The notes: generated by a model from the sequence alone, not told the origin. DNA of 29,082 nt from JAWLBW01 sp041687475 (GCA_041687475.1 JAWLBW010000016.1:1-29082); one strand, 5' to 3'; positions 1-8,382 are shown, numbered from the stretch's first letter. Numbers and translations: made by a program.

Positions 1-321
1 TTCACGCACCTCGACGCCACCACCGAGCTGTCCGAACAGGCCCGCCTGCATGTACCGGCGCGCACGGTTACCTGCGGCGGCCAGGTGTTTCGTATCGCAC
101 TGCCGGGCGACTCACGCGACCAGGTACGCGAAACCATGGGCGAGAGCGCCTACCGGGCCTACCAGAACATTTTTCTCAGTCACTGCGCCGAGGCCTGCCA
201 CGTAAAGCCAGGCACGCAGGTGTCGTCCGACATTCTGCGCAAGGTTGCGTACAATGCGTCGATCCTGCTCTGCCTTGCCTACGACGAAGAAAGCTTCGTG
301 ATCTGGACGCGCGCCTCCTGA
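1..321 (+). CDS. C-terminal part of an unidentified protein (5' end outside window)
   Basis: Reading frame 1 is open from the first base of the window to a TGA at 319-321, giving about 106 residues of a protein whose start lies upstream. I do not recognise the family. The visible part has a CGG turn near the beginning, a Cys-rich stretch (SHCAEACHV) in the middle and a hydrophobic segment (ILLCLAY) before an acidic, aromatic end. It looks like a soluble domain rather than a membrane segment. The internal GTG at 85 is not a convincing start because coding continues upstream without a stop. The next gene starts 124 bases downstream on the same strand with its own promoter-like sequence, so the two need not be cotranscribed. 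Confidence 0.6.
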   Translation, partial: FTHLDATTELSEQARLHVPARTVTCGGQVFRIALPGDSRDQVRETMGESAYRAYQNIFLSHCAEACHVKPGTQVSSDILRKVAYNASILLCLAYDEESFVIWTRAS

Positions 322-412
322 GTGGTCGTCCCATTCCGGTAAAGTCGTCTCTGCGACCGAGCGCAGCCTGACGTGCGCAGAAGCCAGGCTGGCGCCCCGA
401 GCGCGCCGGGGT

Positions 413-418
413 TAAAAT
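413..418 (+). promoter_or_regulatory. -10-like box before the PH/zinc-ribbon gene
   Basis: TAAAAT lies 27 bases before the ATG at 446. No good -35 is visible at the usual distance. A small GC-rich hairpin (CCCCG...CGGGG) directly precedes it and could end transcription of the upstream gene. Confidence 0.3.
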
Positions 419-445
419 CGGTTGGAAAGTAACCGGAGAGACGCC

Positions 446-1327
446 ATGAGCCTGACCACCGACCCAGTAGCAACCGTGTCGCAGGCTACCGCCTTCGCCG
501 ACGCCAAGGGCGCCCACAAAGCATCGGTACGGAAGCGACAGATGAAGCTGCTCGAGGGCGTCTCCGAAATCGCACCCATGCTCGAATCCGACGAGCAGAT
601 TCTTTTCGCCGCCACGGCCTGTTCGCCCATGTCGGTGCTTGAACAGGTAACGACGGGCTGGGTGGTCTACTACATTCGGCGCTGCTTGCTCGTCTTCACG
701 AACAAACGCATTCTGCACGTGCCCACGACCCGAAGCTTCAAGTGGCGCGGCTCGATCGCCGAAATACGCTACGATGCGATTCGTAAGGCGAAGCTTCGCT
801 TTGGAACGCTGCTGATCGAATACGGCAACGGCACGAAGGAAAAGTTCGTATACGTCGACCGCCGCGAACGCAAGAAAATGCGCGCCGTGCTCGACGCCAG
901 AGTCACCGGGCAACAGGCCGCCGGCGACACCGTGCGTCGTCACCGCTGCCCCCGCTGTGCCGCCCCGCTCACACCCCGCACGGCAAGCTGCGCCCGCTGC
1001 GGCCTGGCCTTCCGCAACCGCTCCGAAGCCCGGCGCCTTTCGTGGTTTCTGCCCGGCGGCGGCTACTTCTACACGGGGCACCCCTGGCTCGGCATCGGCG
1101 ACGCCTTTGCCGAGGTATACATTCTCATTCTGATGCTCGCCATGATTTTCAGCGCCGAAGATTCGGCCGGCGCGCTTATCGGCGGTGCTGTCTTCGGCAT
1201 CCTGTTCGTCATTGAAAAGGTCATGACCGTCTATCACGCCAACCACTTTCTCGACGAATTTCTTCCGGTCGAAAAGGGTATCAGGCCCCTGCCGGGTCTA
1301 ACCGAAGGCACGTTGCGCGACGGCTGA
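446..1327 (+). CDS. PH-domain / zinc-ribbon / TM2-like membrane protein
   Basis: A 293-residue protein of unknown function with three recognisable parts. Residues about 48-150 resemble a bacterial PH-like domain (FTNKRILHVPT, then a basic beta-rich stretch). Residues 168-185 form a zinc ribbon with CxxC at 168/171 and CxxC at 182/185. From about 200 a TM2-like segment begins (PGGGYFYTGHPWLGI), followed by two hydrophobic helices (about 222-236 and 242-262) and a short polar tail. The family suggests a membrane-anchored protein with a cytoplasmic lipid- or protein-binding head, but no activity can be assigned. I chose ATG 446 over the upstream in-frame TTG at 422 because GGAGAG lies six bases before it. 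It is probably monocistronic or precedes the aldehyde dehydrogenase by 93 bases. Confidence 0.75.
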   Translation: MSLTTDPVATVSQATAFADAKGAHKASVRKRQMKLLEGVSEIAPMLESDEQILFAATACSPMSVLEQVTTGWVVYYIRRCLLVFTNKRILHVPTTRSFKWRGSIAEIRYDAIRKAKLRFGTLLIEYGNGTKEKFVYVDRRERKKMRAVLDARVTGQQAAGDTVRRHRCPRCAAPLTPRTASCARCGLAFRNRSEARRLSWFLPGGGYFYTGHPWLGIGDAFAEVYILILMLAMIFSAEDSAGALIGGAVFGILFVIEKVMTVYHANHFLDEFLPVEKGIRPLPGLTEGTLRDG

Positions 1328-1364
1328 GTCAACGATTTTTCTGCGACCGTAAGCCGCAATGCGT

Positions 1365-1370
1365 TATAAT
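1365..1370 (+). promoter_or_regulatory. -10 box (TATAAT) before the aldehyde dehydrogenase gene
   Basis: A perfect TATAAT lies 50 bases upstream of the ATG at 1421. The -35 region is weak, so this is a -10-based call only. Confidence 0.45.
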
Positions 1371-1420
1371 CTCGGAATTCGCCCCGGCCCCGCCGGGCTG
1401 CTTTGAAGAAGAGGTTTCAG

Positions 1421-2980
1421 ATGGCGACCCAGGTCATTTCCGACGGACAGATCATCGTGCGCAACCCGGCCGACGGCACGGAACTCGAGCGCGTTTCGGC
1501 CCACACGCCCGACCAGGTAAAAGAGGCCGTTCTGCGTGCGCGCAAGGCCCAGCCGGCGTGGCAGGCGCTCGGCTTCGGCGAACGCGCCCGCCTTCTGACC
1601 GAGGTGCGCGACCGGTTTCTCGACAAGGCCAACGATGTTGCCGAGTTACTGTTCCGCGAAAACGGCAAATCGCAGCTTGAGGCCTACTTTTCGGAAGTGA
1701 TTCCCAACATCGAGCTTTTCGACTGGCACATCGCCAACGATGCGAAGCTGCTGCGGCCCGAACCCGTCAAGCTGAACCCGATGAACTACGCCGGCAAGAA
1801 GGGCGTCATTCAACACCTGCCGCTCGGGGTCATCGGGTTGATTTCGCCCTGGAACTACCCGGTCAGCATTCCCCTGCGCACCATCATTCCGGCGCTCATG
1901 GCGGGCAACACCCTGGTCTTCAAGCCCAGCGAATACTCACCGCTGACCGGCCGCATGATTACAGAAATCTTCCAGGCCTCTCTGCCCGAGGGCGTGCTCG
2001 AGCTGGCGCAGGGCGGCGGCGAAGCGGGCGCGGCGCTCATCGACGCCGGCGTCGACCGCATCATTTTCACCGGCAGCGTCGCCACCGGCCGCAAGGTTGC
2101 CGTGGCCGCGGCCGAAAAACTGATTCCCGTATCGCTGGAGTTGGGCGGCAAGGATGCGGCCCTGGTGCTCGATGACGCCGATCTCGATCGCGCGGCCCAC
2201 GGTATTGCCTGGGCGGCCTTCGCCAACTGCGGTCAGAACTGCGCCTCCATCGAGCGCGTATACGTTACCGACAAGGTGGCCGACGCCTTCATCGGTAAGG
2301 TGGTCGAAATCACGAAGCGCCTGCGCCTTACCAAAGAAGGTCCGCAGGCCGAAGTCGGGCCGCTGGTCAACGAAAACCAGGTGGCCGTCGTCGACCGCCA
2401 CGTCAAGGAAGCGGTATCGCAGGGCGCGCGCGTATTGACCGGAGGCAACCGGGTCACGCCCGGAAACTTCTTCGAACCCACCGTGCTTGTCGGCGTCGAC
2501 CACCGCATGGCCGTGATGCGCGAAGAGAGCTTCGGCCCCCTGCTGCCCATTCAGGTGGTCAAGAACGTCGACGAGGCGGTTCGCCTGGCCAACGATTCGT
2601 CCTACGGCCTCACGGCCAGCATCTGGACCCGCGACGAAGAACGCGCGCGCCGCATCGGCACCCAGCTGCACACCGGCATTGTGACCGTGAACAACCACTC
2701 GTTTACCGCCGCCATACCCCAGGCGCCGTGGACGGGTGTCAAGGAAACCGGCAGCGGCGTGACCAATTCGCGCTCGGCCCTGCACGAAATGACGCGTCCC
2801 CACTTCACGCTGGTCGACCGCAACAAGGCCACCATCGAGCTCTGGTGGTACCCCTACACGCCGACCCTCGAAAAGCTGGCGCAGGGTGTGCTCGGTATGT
2901 CGAAGCGCGGCCTGGGATCGAAACTGTCGGCCGTGGGCAAACTGCTTCCGCTGCTGCGCAAGCGCATGAAGGAAAGCTGA
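1421..2980 (+). CDS. NAD(P)-dependent aldehyde dehydrogenase
   Basis: A 519-residue cytosolic enzyme of the ALDH superfamily, which oxidises an aldehyde to the acid with NAD(P)+. The catalytic Cys is residue 274 in GQNCAS, the general base is Glu240 in LELGGK, and the cofactor loop FTGSVATG lies near 216-223. SPWNYP (about 143) and KPSE are also typical. The C-terminal end past the usual oligomerisation strand is extended by about 45 residues (LWWYPYTPTLEKL onward) ending in a basic helix. I know this LWWYPY type from myxobacterial-like ALDHs, but the substrate cannot be read from sequence. ATG 1421 is preceded by GAAGAAGAGG at good spacing, so the earlier in-frame TTG at 1403 was not used. 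Because 2-oxoglutarate dehydrogenase is complete nearby, there is no need to assign it as a succinate-semialdehyde bypass enzyme. Confidence 0.93.
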   Translation: MATQVISDGQIIVRNPADGTELERVSAHTPDQVKEAVLRARKAQPAWQALGFGERARLLTEVRDRFLDKANDVAELLFRENGKSQLEAYFSEVIPNIELFDWHIANDAKLLRPEPVKLNPMNYAGKKGVIQHLPLGVIGLISPWNYPVSIPLRTIIPALMAGNTLVFKPSEYSPLTGRMITEIFQASLPEGVLELAQGGGEAGAALIDAGVDRIIFTGSVATGRKVAVAAAEKLIPVSLELGGKDAALVLDDADLDRAAHGIAWAAFANCGQNCASIERVYVTDKVADAFIGKVVEITKRLRLTKEGPQAEVGPLVNENQVAVVDRHVKEAVSQGARVLTGGNRVTPGNFFEPTVLVGVDHRMAVMREESFGPLLPIQVVKNVDEAVRLANDSSYGLTASIWTRDEERARRIGTQLHTGIVTVNNHSFTAAIPQAPWTGVKETGSGVTNSRSALHEMTRPHFTLVDRNKATIELWWYPYTPTLEKLAQGVLGMSKRGLGSKLSAVGKLLPLLRKRMKES

Positions 2981-2985
2981 AGGCG

Positions 2986-3004
2986 GCATGGCCTTCGGCC
3001 ATGC
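2986..3004. terminator. Perfect hairpin after the ALDH gene
   Basis: GCATGGCC (2986-2993) pairs perfectly with GGCCATGC (2997-3004) around a TTC loop, six bases after the ALDH stop and between convergent genes. No T-run follows on either strand, so termination is plausible but not certain. Confidence 0.4.
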
Positions 3005-3032
3005 AATGGCCGATGATCGATGGTCAATGGTC
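3005..3032. repeat. Heptanucleotide array, RATGRYC type
   Basis: Four consecutive seven-base units read AATGGCC, GATGATC, GATGGTC, AATGGTC. The array sits in the gap between the convergent ALDH and DUF488 genes. It belongs to the period-7 arrays seen throughout the intergenic DNA of this window. Confidence 0.6.
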
Positions 3033-3121
3033 AAGGCTGTGGGCTACTGAGCACCGACTACCACTTCCGGGTGGAAGCGGCGATCTATCCCTTTCCGCAA
3101 GCCGGTGGCCGCGTTCAGGTC

Positions 3122-3733
3122 TCAGCCCTTCCAAGGGGCGGCCTCCGGCTCGGGCGGGGGATAGGTCAGATGCAGGCGTTCGCCGATGCGGGCGAAATCA
3201 GGCAGGCGGTGAAGGTCGGCCCGGGCGTCGCTCAGCACGTCGTACACAACACCTCCCCGTACCGTAACGGCATCGGCAACGAGACGGCGGTGGCAGCGCC
3301 AGGGCACCGCCTCGGCGCAGAGCAGGGTCACCCGCCCGTATTCCTCGACCAGGCCGCGCAGCGCCTGCATGCCTTCTTCGAACGCAGGGCTCTGCATGTA
3401 GTCGGCGAAGTTGCGAAACCCCGGCTCCTTCCACCCGGCATTTTCATCGCTCGCTGCGCACGTGCGGCTTTTCGGGCGCCTTCCCCCCAGCTGGGGAAGG
3501 TGAACATAGCCCATTTTCCCATCGCGCAACGACTTCGCAAGCGCATCGCCGTTGAACCAGGGGTAGCGCCGTGAGCGCGGAAAGCTACGCACGTCGGCCA
3601 CCGCCGTGATGCCGTGCGCTCGAAGCGTAGCAAGGAAGTCGTCGAGCGAGCGCGTCGAATGCCCGACCGTGTACAGCGTACGACCGCGCCAGTCGTCGGC
3701 TTTCGGCCGGGCTTCGGGCTGCCCCTCACTCAT
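3122..3733 (-). CDS. DUF488 family protein
   Basis: A 203-residue protein of the DUF488 family, small cytosolic proteins of unknown biochemical role often found near stress genes. Family motifs are clear: YTVGHSTRSLDDF (21-33), ADVRSFPRSRR (46-56), HLPQLGGRR (78-86) and LLCAEAVPWRCHRRLVAD (137-154) with the conserved CAE...CHR. Its ATG overlaps the end of the upstream BON-like gene by eight bases (ATGAGTGA), so the two are translationally coupled. It is the last gene of a three-gene minus-strand operon. The first 15 residues are polar and poorly conserved. Confidence 0.9.
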   Translation of the reverse strand: MSEGQPEARPKADDWRGRTLYTVGHSTRSLDDFLATLRAHGITAVADVRSFPRSRRYPWFNGDALAKSLRDGKMGYVHLPQLGGRRPKSRTCAASDENAGWKEPGFRNFADYMQSPAFEEGMQALRGLVEEYGRVTLLCAEAVPWRCHRRLVADAVTVRGGVVYDVLSDARADLHRLPDFARIGERLHLTYPPPEPEAAPWKG

Positions 3734-4175
3734 ACTCGTCGCGGTGCTTCGGATGCTCGCGATCGTACGAGCGCGTCGTCTCGGGAATGGGGTGATCGGG
3801 CGGCGACCAACCGAACTCTTCGTCGACGACGCCGCCGTCGATGGCCTCGAGCGTCTCGCCCATGTAATCGGTATCTTCTTCGAGGCGCACCGGTTTATCG
3901 GTTCCCGGGTGTTCGTCGCGCAGTGATTCGTTCACATGCAGCCGGTTGTCGATGTCGGGCAGGCCGAGAACGTCGGTCACGAGCTGCTCGGCAACCTGCA
4001 ATTGGGCTTCGGTGCCCACCTCGCCGATGAGCCTGATGGTACAGCCCATTTCGTCGTCGCGGGCTTCATAAACGACGGTTATGCCCGACTCGTCGAGGTC
4101 GGATTCGTTGTGAAAGACGTCGTCGATGGCCGACAAGACGTCTTCCTTCGATGCGAAGCGAAGTTCCTCTGCCAT
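3726..4175 (-). CDS. BON-like domain protein
   Basis: A 149-residue acidic protein. Residues about 11-83 have the alpha-beta pattern of a BON domain: a helix, then ITVVYEARDDEMGCTIRLIGEVGTEAQLQVAEQLVTDVLG and a closing strand ending in NRLHV. BON domains are associated with envelope maintenance and phospholipid binding. No signal peptide is present, so the protein looks cytoplasmic. The rest is acidic and low in hydrophobic residues (EEDTDYMGETLEAIDGG) with a His/Asp/Glu-rich end. ATG 4175 was chosen over an in-frame TTG at 4190 because AAGGA sits eight bases before it. That ribosome site overlaps the stop of the upstream membrane-protein gene. The domain assignment rests on pattern only. Confidence 0.7.
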   Translation of the reverse strand: MAEELRFASKEDVLSAIDDVFHNESDLDESGITVVYEARDDEMGCTIRLIGEVGTEAQLQVAEQLVTDVLGLPDIDNRLHVNESLRDEHPGTDKPVRLEEDTDYMGETLEAIDGGVVDEEFGWSPPDHPIPETTRSYDREHPKHRDEYE

Positions 4176-4186
4176 GGTGTTATCCT

Positions 4187-4528
4187 TCAATGAGCGGTCG
4201 GCGGACGCGACTCGCGGTTGCGGTTGCTCTCGCCGGCACTTGCGCCTTCTTCCTGGGCGCGCACCGAACGCCAGTCGACGTTGCGAAGAAATGTCGTGTT
4301 GTATTCGATATTGAAAAAGACGATGACCAGTTCGCCCAGCACGACCAGACCGATACCCGAAGCGACGGCGCCGATCAGATAGCCCAGACCGGCCCAGAAA
4401 CCGACCTGCGCCATGGTGGCCACGCCTGCAACGGCGCCGAAAATGGCGACGATGTAGCCGACGACTTCGAGCGCTCTCGCATAGGCCCGGCCGGCCTGGT
4501 GTCGGGGGGGCGATTGTTCTTCAGCCAT
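4187..4528 (-). CDS. Small two-helix membrane protein
   Basis: A 113-residue predicted inner-membrane protein of no recognised family. A polar N-terminus (about 20 residues) leads into two closely spaced hydrophobic, Gly/Ala-rich helices at about 21-41 and 44-73. After that comes a polar C-terminus rich in Arg, Glu and Ser. The start is ATG 4528, with GGGAG five bases before it. An open frame extends further upstream but has no initiation signal and non-protein-like composition. It is the first gene of the minus-strand operon with the BON-like and DUF488 genes; eleven bases separate it from the next start. Confidence 0.72.
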   Translation of the reverse strand: MAEEQSPPRHQAGRAYARALEVVGYIVAIFGAVAGVATMAQVGFWAGLGYLIGAVASGIGLVVLGELVIVFFNIEYNTTFLRNVDWRSVRAQEEGASAGESNRNRESRPPTAH

Positions 4529-4805
4529 GGTTCTCCCGTTGCTGTGCCTGTAACCACTCTGGCACGGCCCCGTTCCGTGAGCGAGGATCACCGCCCACCG
4601 TATGAAGGGCCACGTAGCGAACGGAGCAAGGGAAGGGCCGATGACGGAGACGCATGGAATCATGAGCCGGAACGGCCTCGGGTTGGCGAATCGTTTCACC
4701 GGCGGCGTTATTCGCGTGCTTCGGTTGCGGCCGCCTTTGTCGCCGTGCAAAGCGCGCAGCCGGTAAATCGCCGTCGGCTTCCTTTCTGACGTCTCGCGTT
4801 TGAGA

Positions 4806-4811
4806 TAGAAT
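4806..4811 (+). promoter_or_regulatory. -10-like box (TAGAAT) overlapping the start of the receiver-like gene
   Basis: TAGAAT ends ten bases before ATG 4822 and overlaps the earlier in-frame ATG at 4810. If it is the -10 element, transcription would start only a few bases upstream of 4822 and the 4810 start could not be used. Confidence 0.35.
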
Positions 4812-4821
4812 GTCGATACTT

Positions 4822-5304
4822 ATGTCCGGTGAAGACGATTTTCTGAAAGCTTTCTCGAGCACCCTTGCCGACGTGGCCGGCCTGCAGGACCTGCCCGCCG
4901 CCGCGGCCGAGGCGCCGGCGCCCACGCCGGCGACCGGCGGAAAGCTGGTTTACATGGGCTTCGACGATGCCACGCGCACGGTCATTCGCCAGAACCTGGG
5001 CGACCACATGACCATGGTCGAGGTCGGCGATCTGCCGTCGCTCAAGCAGCTCATCGTCGCAGGCGAAGTGGCCCTGCTGGTCTTCGACGGCACAAGCTTC
5101 ATCAAACCCGGGATCGCCATTACCCGCCTCATCAAGGAGCGCGGGCTGCCTGTGCGGGTCGCCCATATCTACGGCGTACAGCGCGTTACCGAAGACTACG
5201 AGAAGTACCGCCAATACCATGTTCACCTGCAGCCGGACTACCGCGCGGTGACCGACGAAATTTTCATGCTGGTCGATCAGATTCGAAAAGACTTCGGATT
5301 CTGA
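4822..5304 (+). CDS. Receiver-like (degenerate response-regulator) protein
   Basis: A 160-residue cytosolic protein. After an Ala/Pro linker (about 27-40), residues 41-160 alternate strands and helices like a CheY-type receiver: KLVYMGF, MTMVEVGDLPSLKQLI, VALLVFDG, RVAHIYG, DEIFMLVDQIRKDF. The acidic pocket near the first strand is replaced (GFDDA follows the strand), and the strand holding the phospho-acceptor reads LLVFDGTSF, with Asp89 possibly in that position. The Lys expected after the last strand is not obvious. It may be a receiver that works without phosphorylation. It starts about 680 bases upstream of sucA on the same strand, so a regulatory link to the dehydrogenase is possible but inferred. 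An alternative start is ATG 4810. Confidence 0.6.
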   Translation: MSGEDDFLKAFSSTLADVAGLQDLPAAAAEAPAPTPATGGKLVYMGFDDATRTVIRQNLGDHMTMVEVGDLPSLKQLIVAGEVALLVFDGTSFIKPGIAITRLIKERGLPVRVAHIYGVQRVTEDYEKYRQYHVHLQPDYRAVTDEIFMLVDQIRKDFGF

Positions 5305-5358
5305 GTACACAGTTGCCGGGTTTTCTCTCGCAAACAGCCCGAAAGCCTGCGCGAGCTG

Positions 5359-5387
5359 TTTACGCTGAGACGATTCTTTGAGATAAT
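5359..5387 (+). promoter_or_regulatory. Candidate promoter for sucA
   Basis: TTTACG (5359-5364) and GATAAT (5382-5387) are separated by 17 bases. This would give a leader of about 105 bases before the proposed GTG start at 5501. Confidence 0.4.
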
Positions 5388-5500
5388 TGATCCTTTACAA
5401 GCGTGGGAAGGCTCCCGCTGCGTTTCGGCTCCGGCGTTCATTCACCGGGGCCGCTGGTCTATTGCGGCGGCAACATCTGAGGAATCAACGGACGCTGGCC

Positions 5501-8371
5501 GTGGAAAAATACAGTTATCTCAAGGGCGTTAACGCCGAGTACATCGATCATCTGTACGAATCCTATCTCGCCGATCCCGAATCCGTCGACGAAAGTTGGC
5601 GGCTGTTCTTCGAGGGTGTCGAGCTGGGCTTCGACGAAGCCGCCGAACCCCCATCTGCAAGCGCTGCCGCGCCGTCGCCCGCCCCATCGCCCGCACAGGT
5701 GCAAGGCAGCTCCGGCGCAGCGGTTCCTTCCATTCCCCAGGAAGGATTGCCCACGAGCGTTCCCACGGGTGTCGGCGAACAGAACCTCGAGTCGGGCATC
5801 GCCGAATCGAAAGTGGGCCTGCTCATTCAGAGCTACCGCGAGCTGGGCCGGCTGCTTGCCAAGCTATCTCCCATCGACGATCCCCGCCCCGACCACGAAC
5901 TTCTCCGCCTCGAACGCTTCAATCTCTCCGAAGCCGACCTCGACCGAAAATTCACCGCCGGCATGCTGCTCGGCATCGGCGAAGCCACCCTGCGAAACAT
6001 CATCGCGCGGCTTCGCCAGATTTATTGCGGCCACATCGGCTACGAATTCACCCATATCGAAGACCCCGAGTCGCGCACCTGGCTGCGTGATCTGATTGAA
6101 CGATCGCCTGCGCGTGGCGCCTACGCTCGCGAGACGCGTCTGCGCATTCTGCAGAAACTGTCGGAGTCGGAGGCGTTTGAAAACTTCCTGCACACCCGCT
6201 ATGTCGGGCAGAAGCGTTTTTCGGGCGAGGGCGCCGATACCGTTATCTCGCTTATCGACTGCCTGATTGAAAAGGGCGGCGAAACCGGCGTCAAGGAAAT
6301 CGTCATGGGCATGGCCCACCGCGGCCGCCTGACCGTGCTTGCCAATATTTTCGGCAAGCCGCCCGCCTCGATCTTCGCCGAGTTCGAAGGGCGCATGGAA
6401 ACAGGCAAGGACGCCGGCGAGGGCGACGTGAAGTACCACATGGGCTTCTCGTCGAATACCCGCACCCGCAGCGGCGCCGACGTGCATCTGTCGCTGGCCA
6501 GCAACCCCAGCCACCTCGAAGCCATCGATCCCGTCGTCGAGGGCATCGCCCGCGCCAAGCAGGAAATGCTCGACGATACCGATCGGTCGAAGGTGGTGCC
6601 CATTCTCATTCACGGCGATGCCTCGTTCGCGGGCCAGGGCCTGGTTTACGAAACCCTGCAGCTGTCGAACGTCGAGGGCTATGCCACCGGCGGCACCCTG
6701 CACATTGTCATCAACAACCAGGTCGGCTTTACAACCTCGCCGCAGGAAGCACGCTCGACGACGTACGCCACCGACCTGGCCATGATGCTCGAGATTCCCA
6801 TCATTCACGTCAACGGCGACGACCCCGAAGCCGTGCAGTTCGTGGGTGAGCTTGCCATGGAATATCGTCAGAAATTCCATCGCGACGTGGTCATCGATCT
6901 GATCTGCTACCGCCGTCACGGTCACAACGAAGGCGACGAGCCGTCGTTCACGCAGCCGCTGATGTACAAGAAGATCAAGGGGCATCCGTCGCCGCGCAAG
7001 CTGTACGCCGACTACCTCGTCGGGGAAGGCGTCATTACCGCCGAAGACGCTCAGGCCATGATGGACCGCCTCATGGCATACCTCGGCGAGCAGCAGCAAC
7101 AGGCACGCGAAAACCCGCCGCCCCCGGCGATTTCGGTGTTCGAGGGCAAGTGGCGCGGCCTGCACAAGCCCACGCCCGACGAGCTCTTCAGACCGCCCGC
7201 CACCGCCGTCGACGAGAAGACGCTGAAGTCGCTCATGGAGCAGCTCACCACCGTTCCCGATAACTTTACCGTTCACCCCAAACTCAGGAAGCTGCTCGAT
7301 CAGCGACGTGAGATGGTCGAAAGCGGCAAGGGCATTGACTGGGGCACGGGCGAGACCCTGGCCTACGCCACTCTCGTGGCAGAGTCGACGCCGGTGCGCC
7401 TGAGCGGCCAGGATGTCGAGCGCGGTACCTTCAGTCACCGACACGCCGTGCTGAACGACTTCGAAACAGGGGCCAAGTACACGCCCCTGCAGCACATCAA
7501 GGGGGCGAAGGGCCGTTTCTTCGTACACAACAGTCCGCTTTCCGAAGCGGGCGTGCTCGGTTTCGAATTCGGCTACGCCCTGGCCGACCCCTATGCCCTC
7601 ACCATCTGGGAAGCCCAGTTCGGCGACTTCGCCAACGGCGCACAGGTCATCATCGACCAGTTCATCGCCGCCGCCGAATCGAAGTGGCAGCGCATGAGCG
7701 GCCTTGTGCTGCTGCTTCCCCACGGTTACGAGGGCCAGGGGCCCGAGCACTCGAGCGCACGGCTTGAACGCTTCCTGACCCTGTGCGGCCGCTACAACAT
7801 GCAGGTCTGCAACTTCACCACGCCGGCCCAGATTTTCCACGCCCTGCGCCGTCAGATGAAGCGCACCTTCCGCAAGCCGCTCATCGTCATGTCGCCGAAG
7901 AGCCTGCTGCGTCACCCGCTGGCCGTGTCGAGCCTCGACGACTTTAGCCAGGGCCGCTTTCACGAAGTGCTGGCCGACGAAAAGGTGCGGGGCGAGCAGG
8001 CAAGCCGCGTGCTTATCTGCTCGGGCAAGGTGTATTACGAGCTTCTGCAGGAGCGCGATCGCCGCAAGGCCGACGATGTAGCCATACTTCGTCTCGAGCA
8101 GTTCTATCCCTGGCCCGAACAGATTCTCTACGACACGTTGCGCGAGTACGCCGACGCCGAAACCGTCTGGGTTCAGGAAGAACCGAAGAACATGGGGGGA
8201 TGGTTCTTCGTTCGCAACCGCTGGCTCGACGGTACTCTGGGCGAGCGTCGCCTGCACTACGTCGGTCGCTCGACGGCCGCGGCGCCTGCCGTGGGTTCGG
8301 CCAAGGCTCACGCCCAGGAACAGCGCTCACTCATCGAGCAGGCCTTCTCTGAATTGCGTACGCGTATCTGA
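5501..8371 (+). CDS. sucA: 2-oxoglutarate dehydrogenase E1 component
   Basis: A thiamine-diphosphate enzyme of the TCA cycle that decarboxylates 2-oxoglutarate and passes the succinyl group to the lipoyl arm of E2. From GTG 5501 it is 956 residues, near the family length. The N-terminal E2-docking motif (AEYIDHLYESYLADPESV, then SWRLFF) lies at 12-37. A Pro/Ala/Ser linker (about 46-92) follows. Conserved sites include GMAHRGRLTVLAN with His273, HGDASFAGQG with His371 and Asp373, the ThDP region ending in INNQVGFTT, and YRRHGHNEGDEPSFTQPLMY. The C-terminal half has GQDVERGTFSHRHAVL and PEHSSARLERFL. The frame is open from TTG 5387, but those first 38 codons are Arg/Pro-rich and unlike the family, so 5501 is preferred although its ribosome site is weak. 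sucB follows after 11 bases. Confidence 0.97.
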   Translation: MEKYSYLKGVNAEYIDHLYESYLADPESVDESWRLFFEGVELGFDEAAEPPSASAAAPSPAPSPAQVQGSSGAAVPSIPQEGLPTSVPTGVGEQNLESGIAESKVGLLIQSYRELGRLLAKLSPIDDPRPDHELLRLERFNLSEADLDRKFTAGMLLGIGEATLRNIIARLRQIYCGHIGYEFTHIEDPESRTWLRDLIERSPARGAYARETRLRILQKLSESEAFENFLHTRYVGQKRFSGEGADTVISLIDCLIEKGGETGVKEIVMGMAHRGRLTVLANIFGKPPASIFAEFEGRMETGKDAGEGDVKYHMGFSSNTRTRSGADVHLSLASNPSHLEAIDPVVEGIARAKQEMLDDTDRSKVVPILIHGDASFAGQGLVYETLQLSNVEGYATGGTLHIVINNQVGFTTSPQEARSTTYATDLAMMLEIPIIHVNGDDPEAVQFVGELAMEYRQKFHRDVVIDLICYRRHGHNEGDEPSFTQPLMYKKIKGHPSPRKLYADYLVGEGVITAEDAQAMMDRLMAYLGEQQQQARENPPPPAISVFEGKWRGLHKPTPDELFRPPATAVDEKTLKSLMEQLTTVPDNFTVHPKLRKLLDQRREMVESGKGIDWGTGETLAYATLVAESTPVRLSGQDVERGTFSHRHAVLNDFETGAKYTPLQHIKGAKGRFFVHNSPLSEAGVLGFEFGYALADPYALTIWEAQFGDFANGAQVIIDQFIAAAESKWQRMSGLVLLLPHGYEGQGPEHSSARLERFLTLCGRYNMQVCNFTTPAQIFHALRRQMKRTFRKPLIVMSPKSLLRHPLAVSSLDDFSQGRFHEVLADEKVRGEQASRVLICSGKVYYELLQERDRRKADDVAILRLEQFYPWPEQILYDTLREYADAETVWVQEEPKNMGGWFFVRNRWLDGTLGERRLHYVGRSTAAAPAVGSAKAHAQEQRSLIEQAFSELRTRI

Positions 8372-8382
8372 GGACTATCATC

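Noticed and set aside
176..1246. Minus-strand frame opposite the PH/zinc-ribbon gene
   Set aside because: The plus-strand gene has a ribosome site, a zinc ribbon and membrane helices. The antisense product is His/Gly/Arg-rich and unlike a real protein.
1421..2980. Assignment of the aldehyde dehydrogenase as a succinate-semialdehyde bypass enzyme
   Set aside because: sucA, sucB and lpd form a complete 2-oxoglutarate dehydrogenase nearby, and the sequence does not identify the substrate.
5387..5500. N-terminal extension of SucA from the TTG at 5387
   Set aside because: The extra residues are Arg/Pro/Ala-rich and unlike the family N-terminus, and the TTG overlaps the candidate -10 box.
5864..8311. 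Open frame of 815 codons on the minus strand opposite sucA
   Set aside because: It is antisense to a certain gene, has no family resemblance, and is expected from the third-position GC bias of the coding strand.
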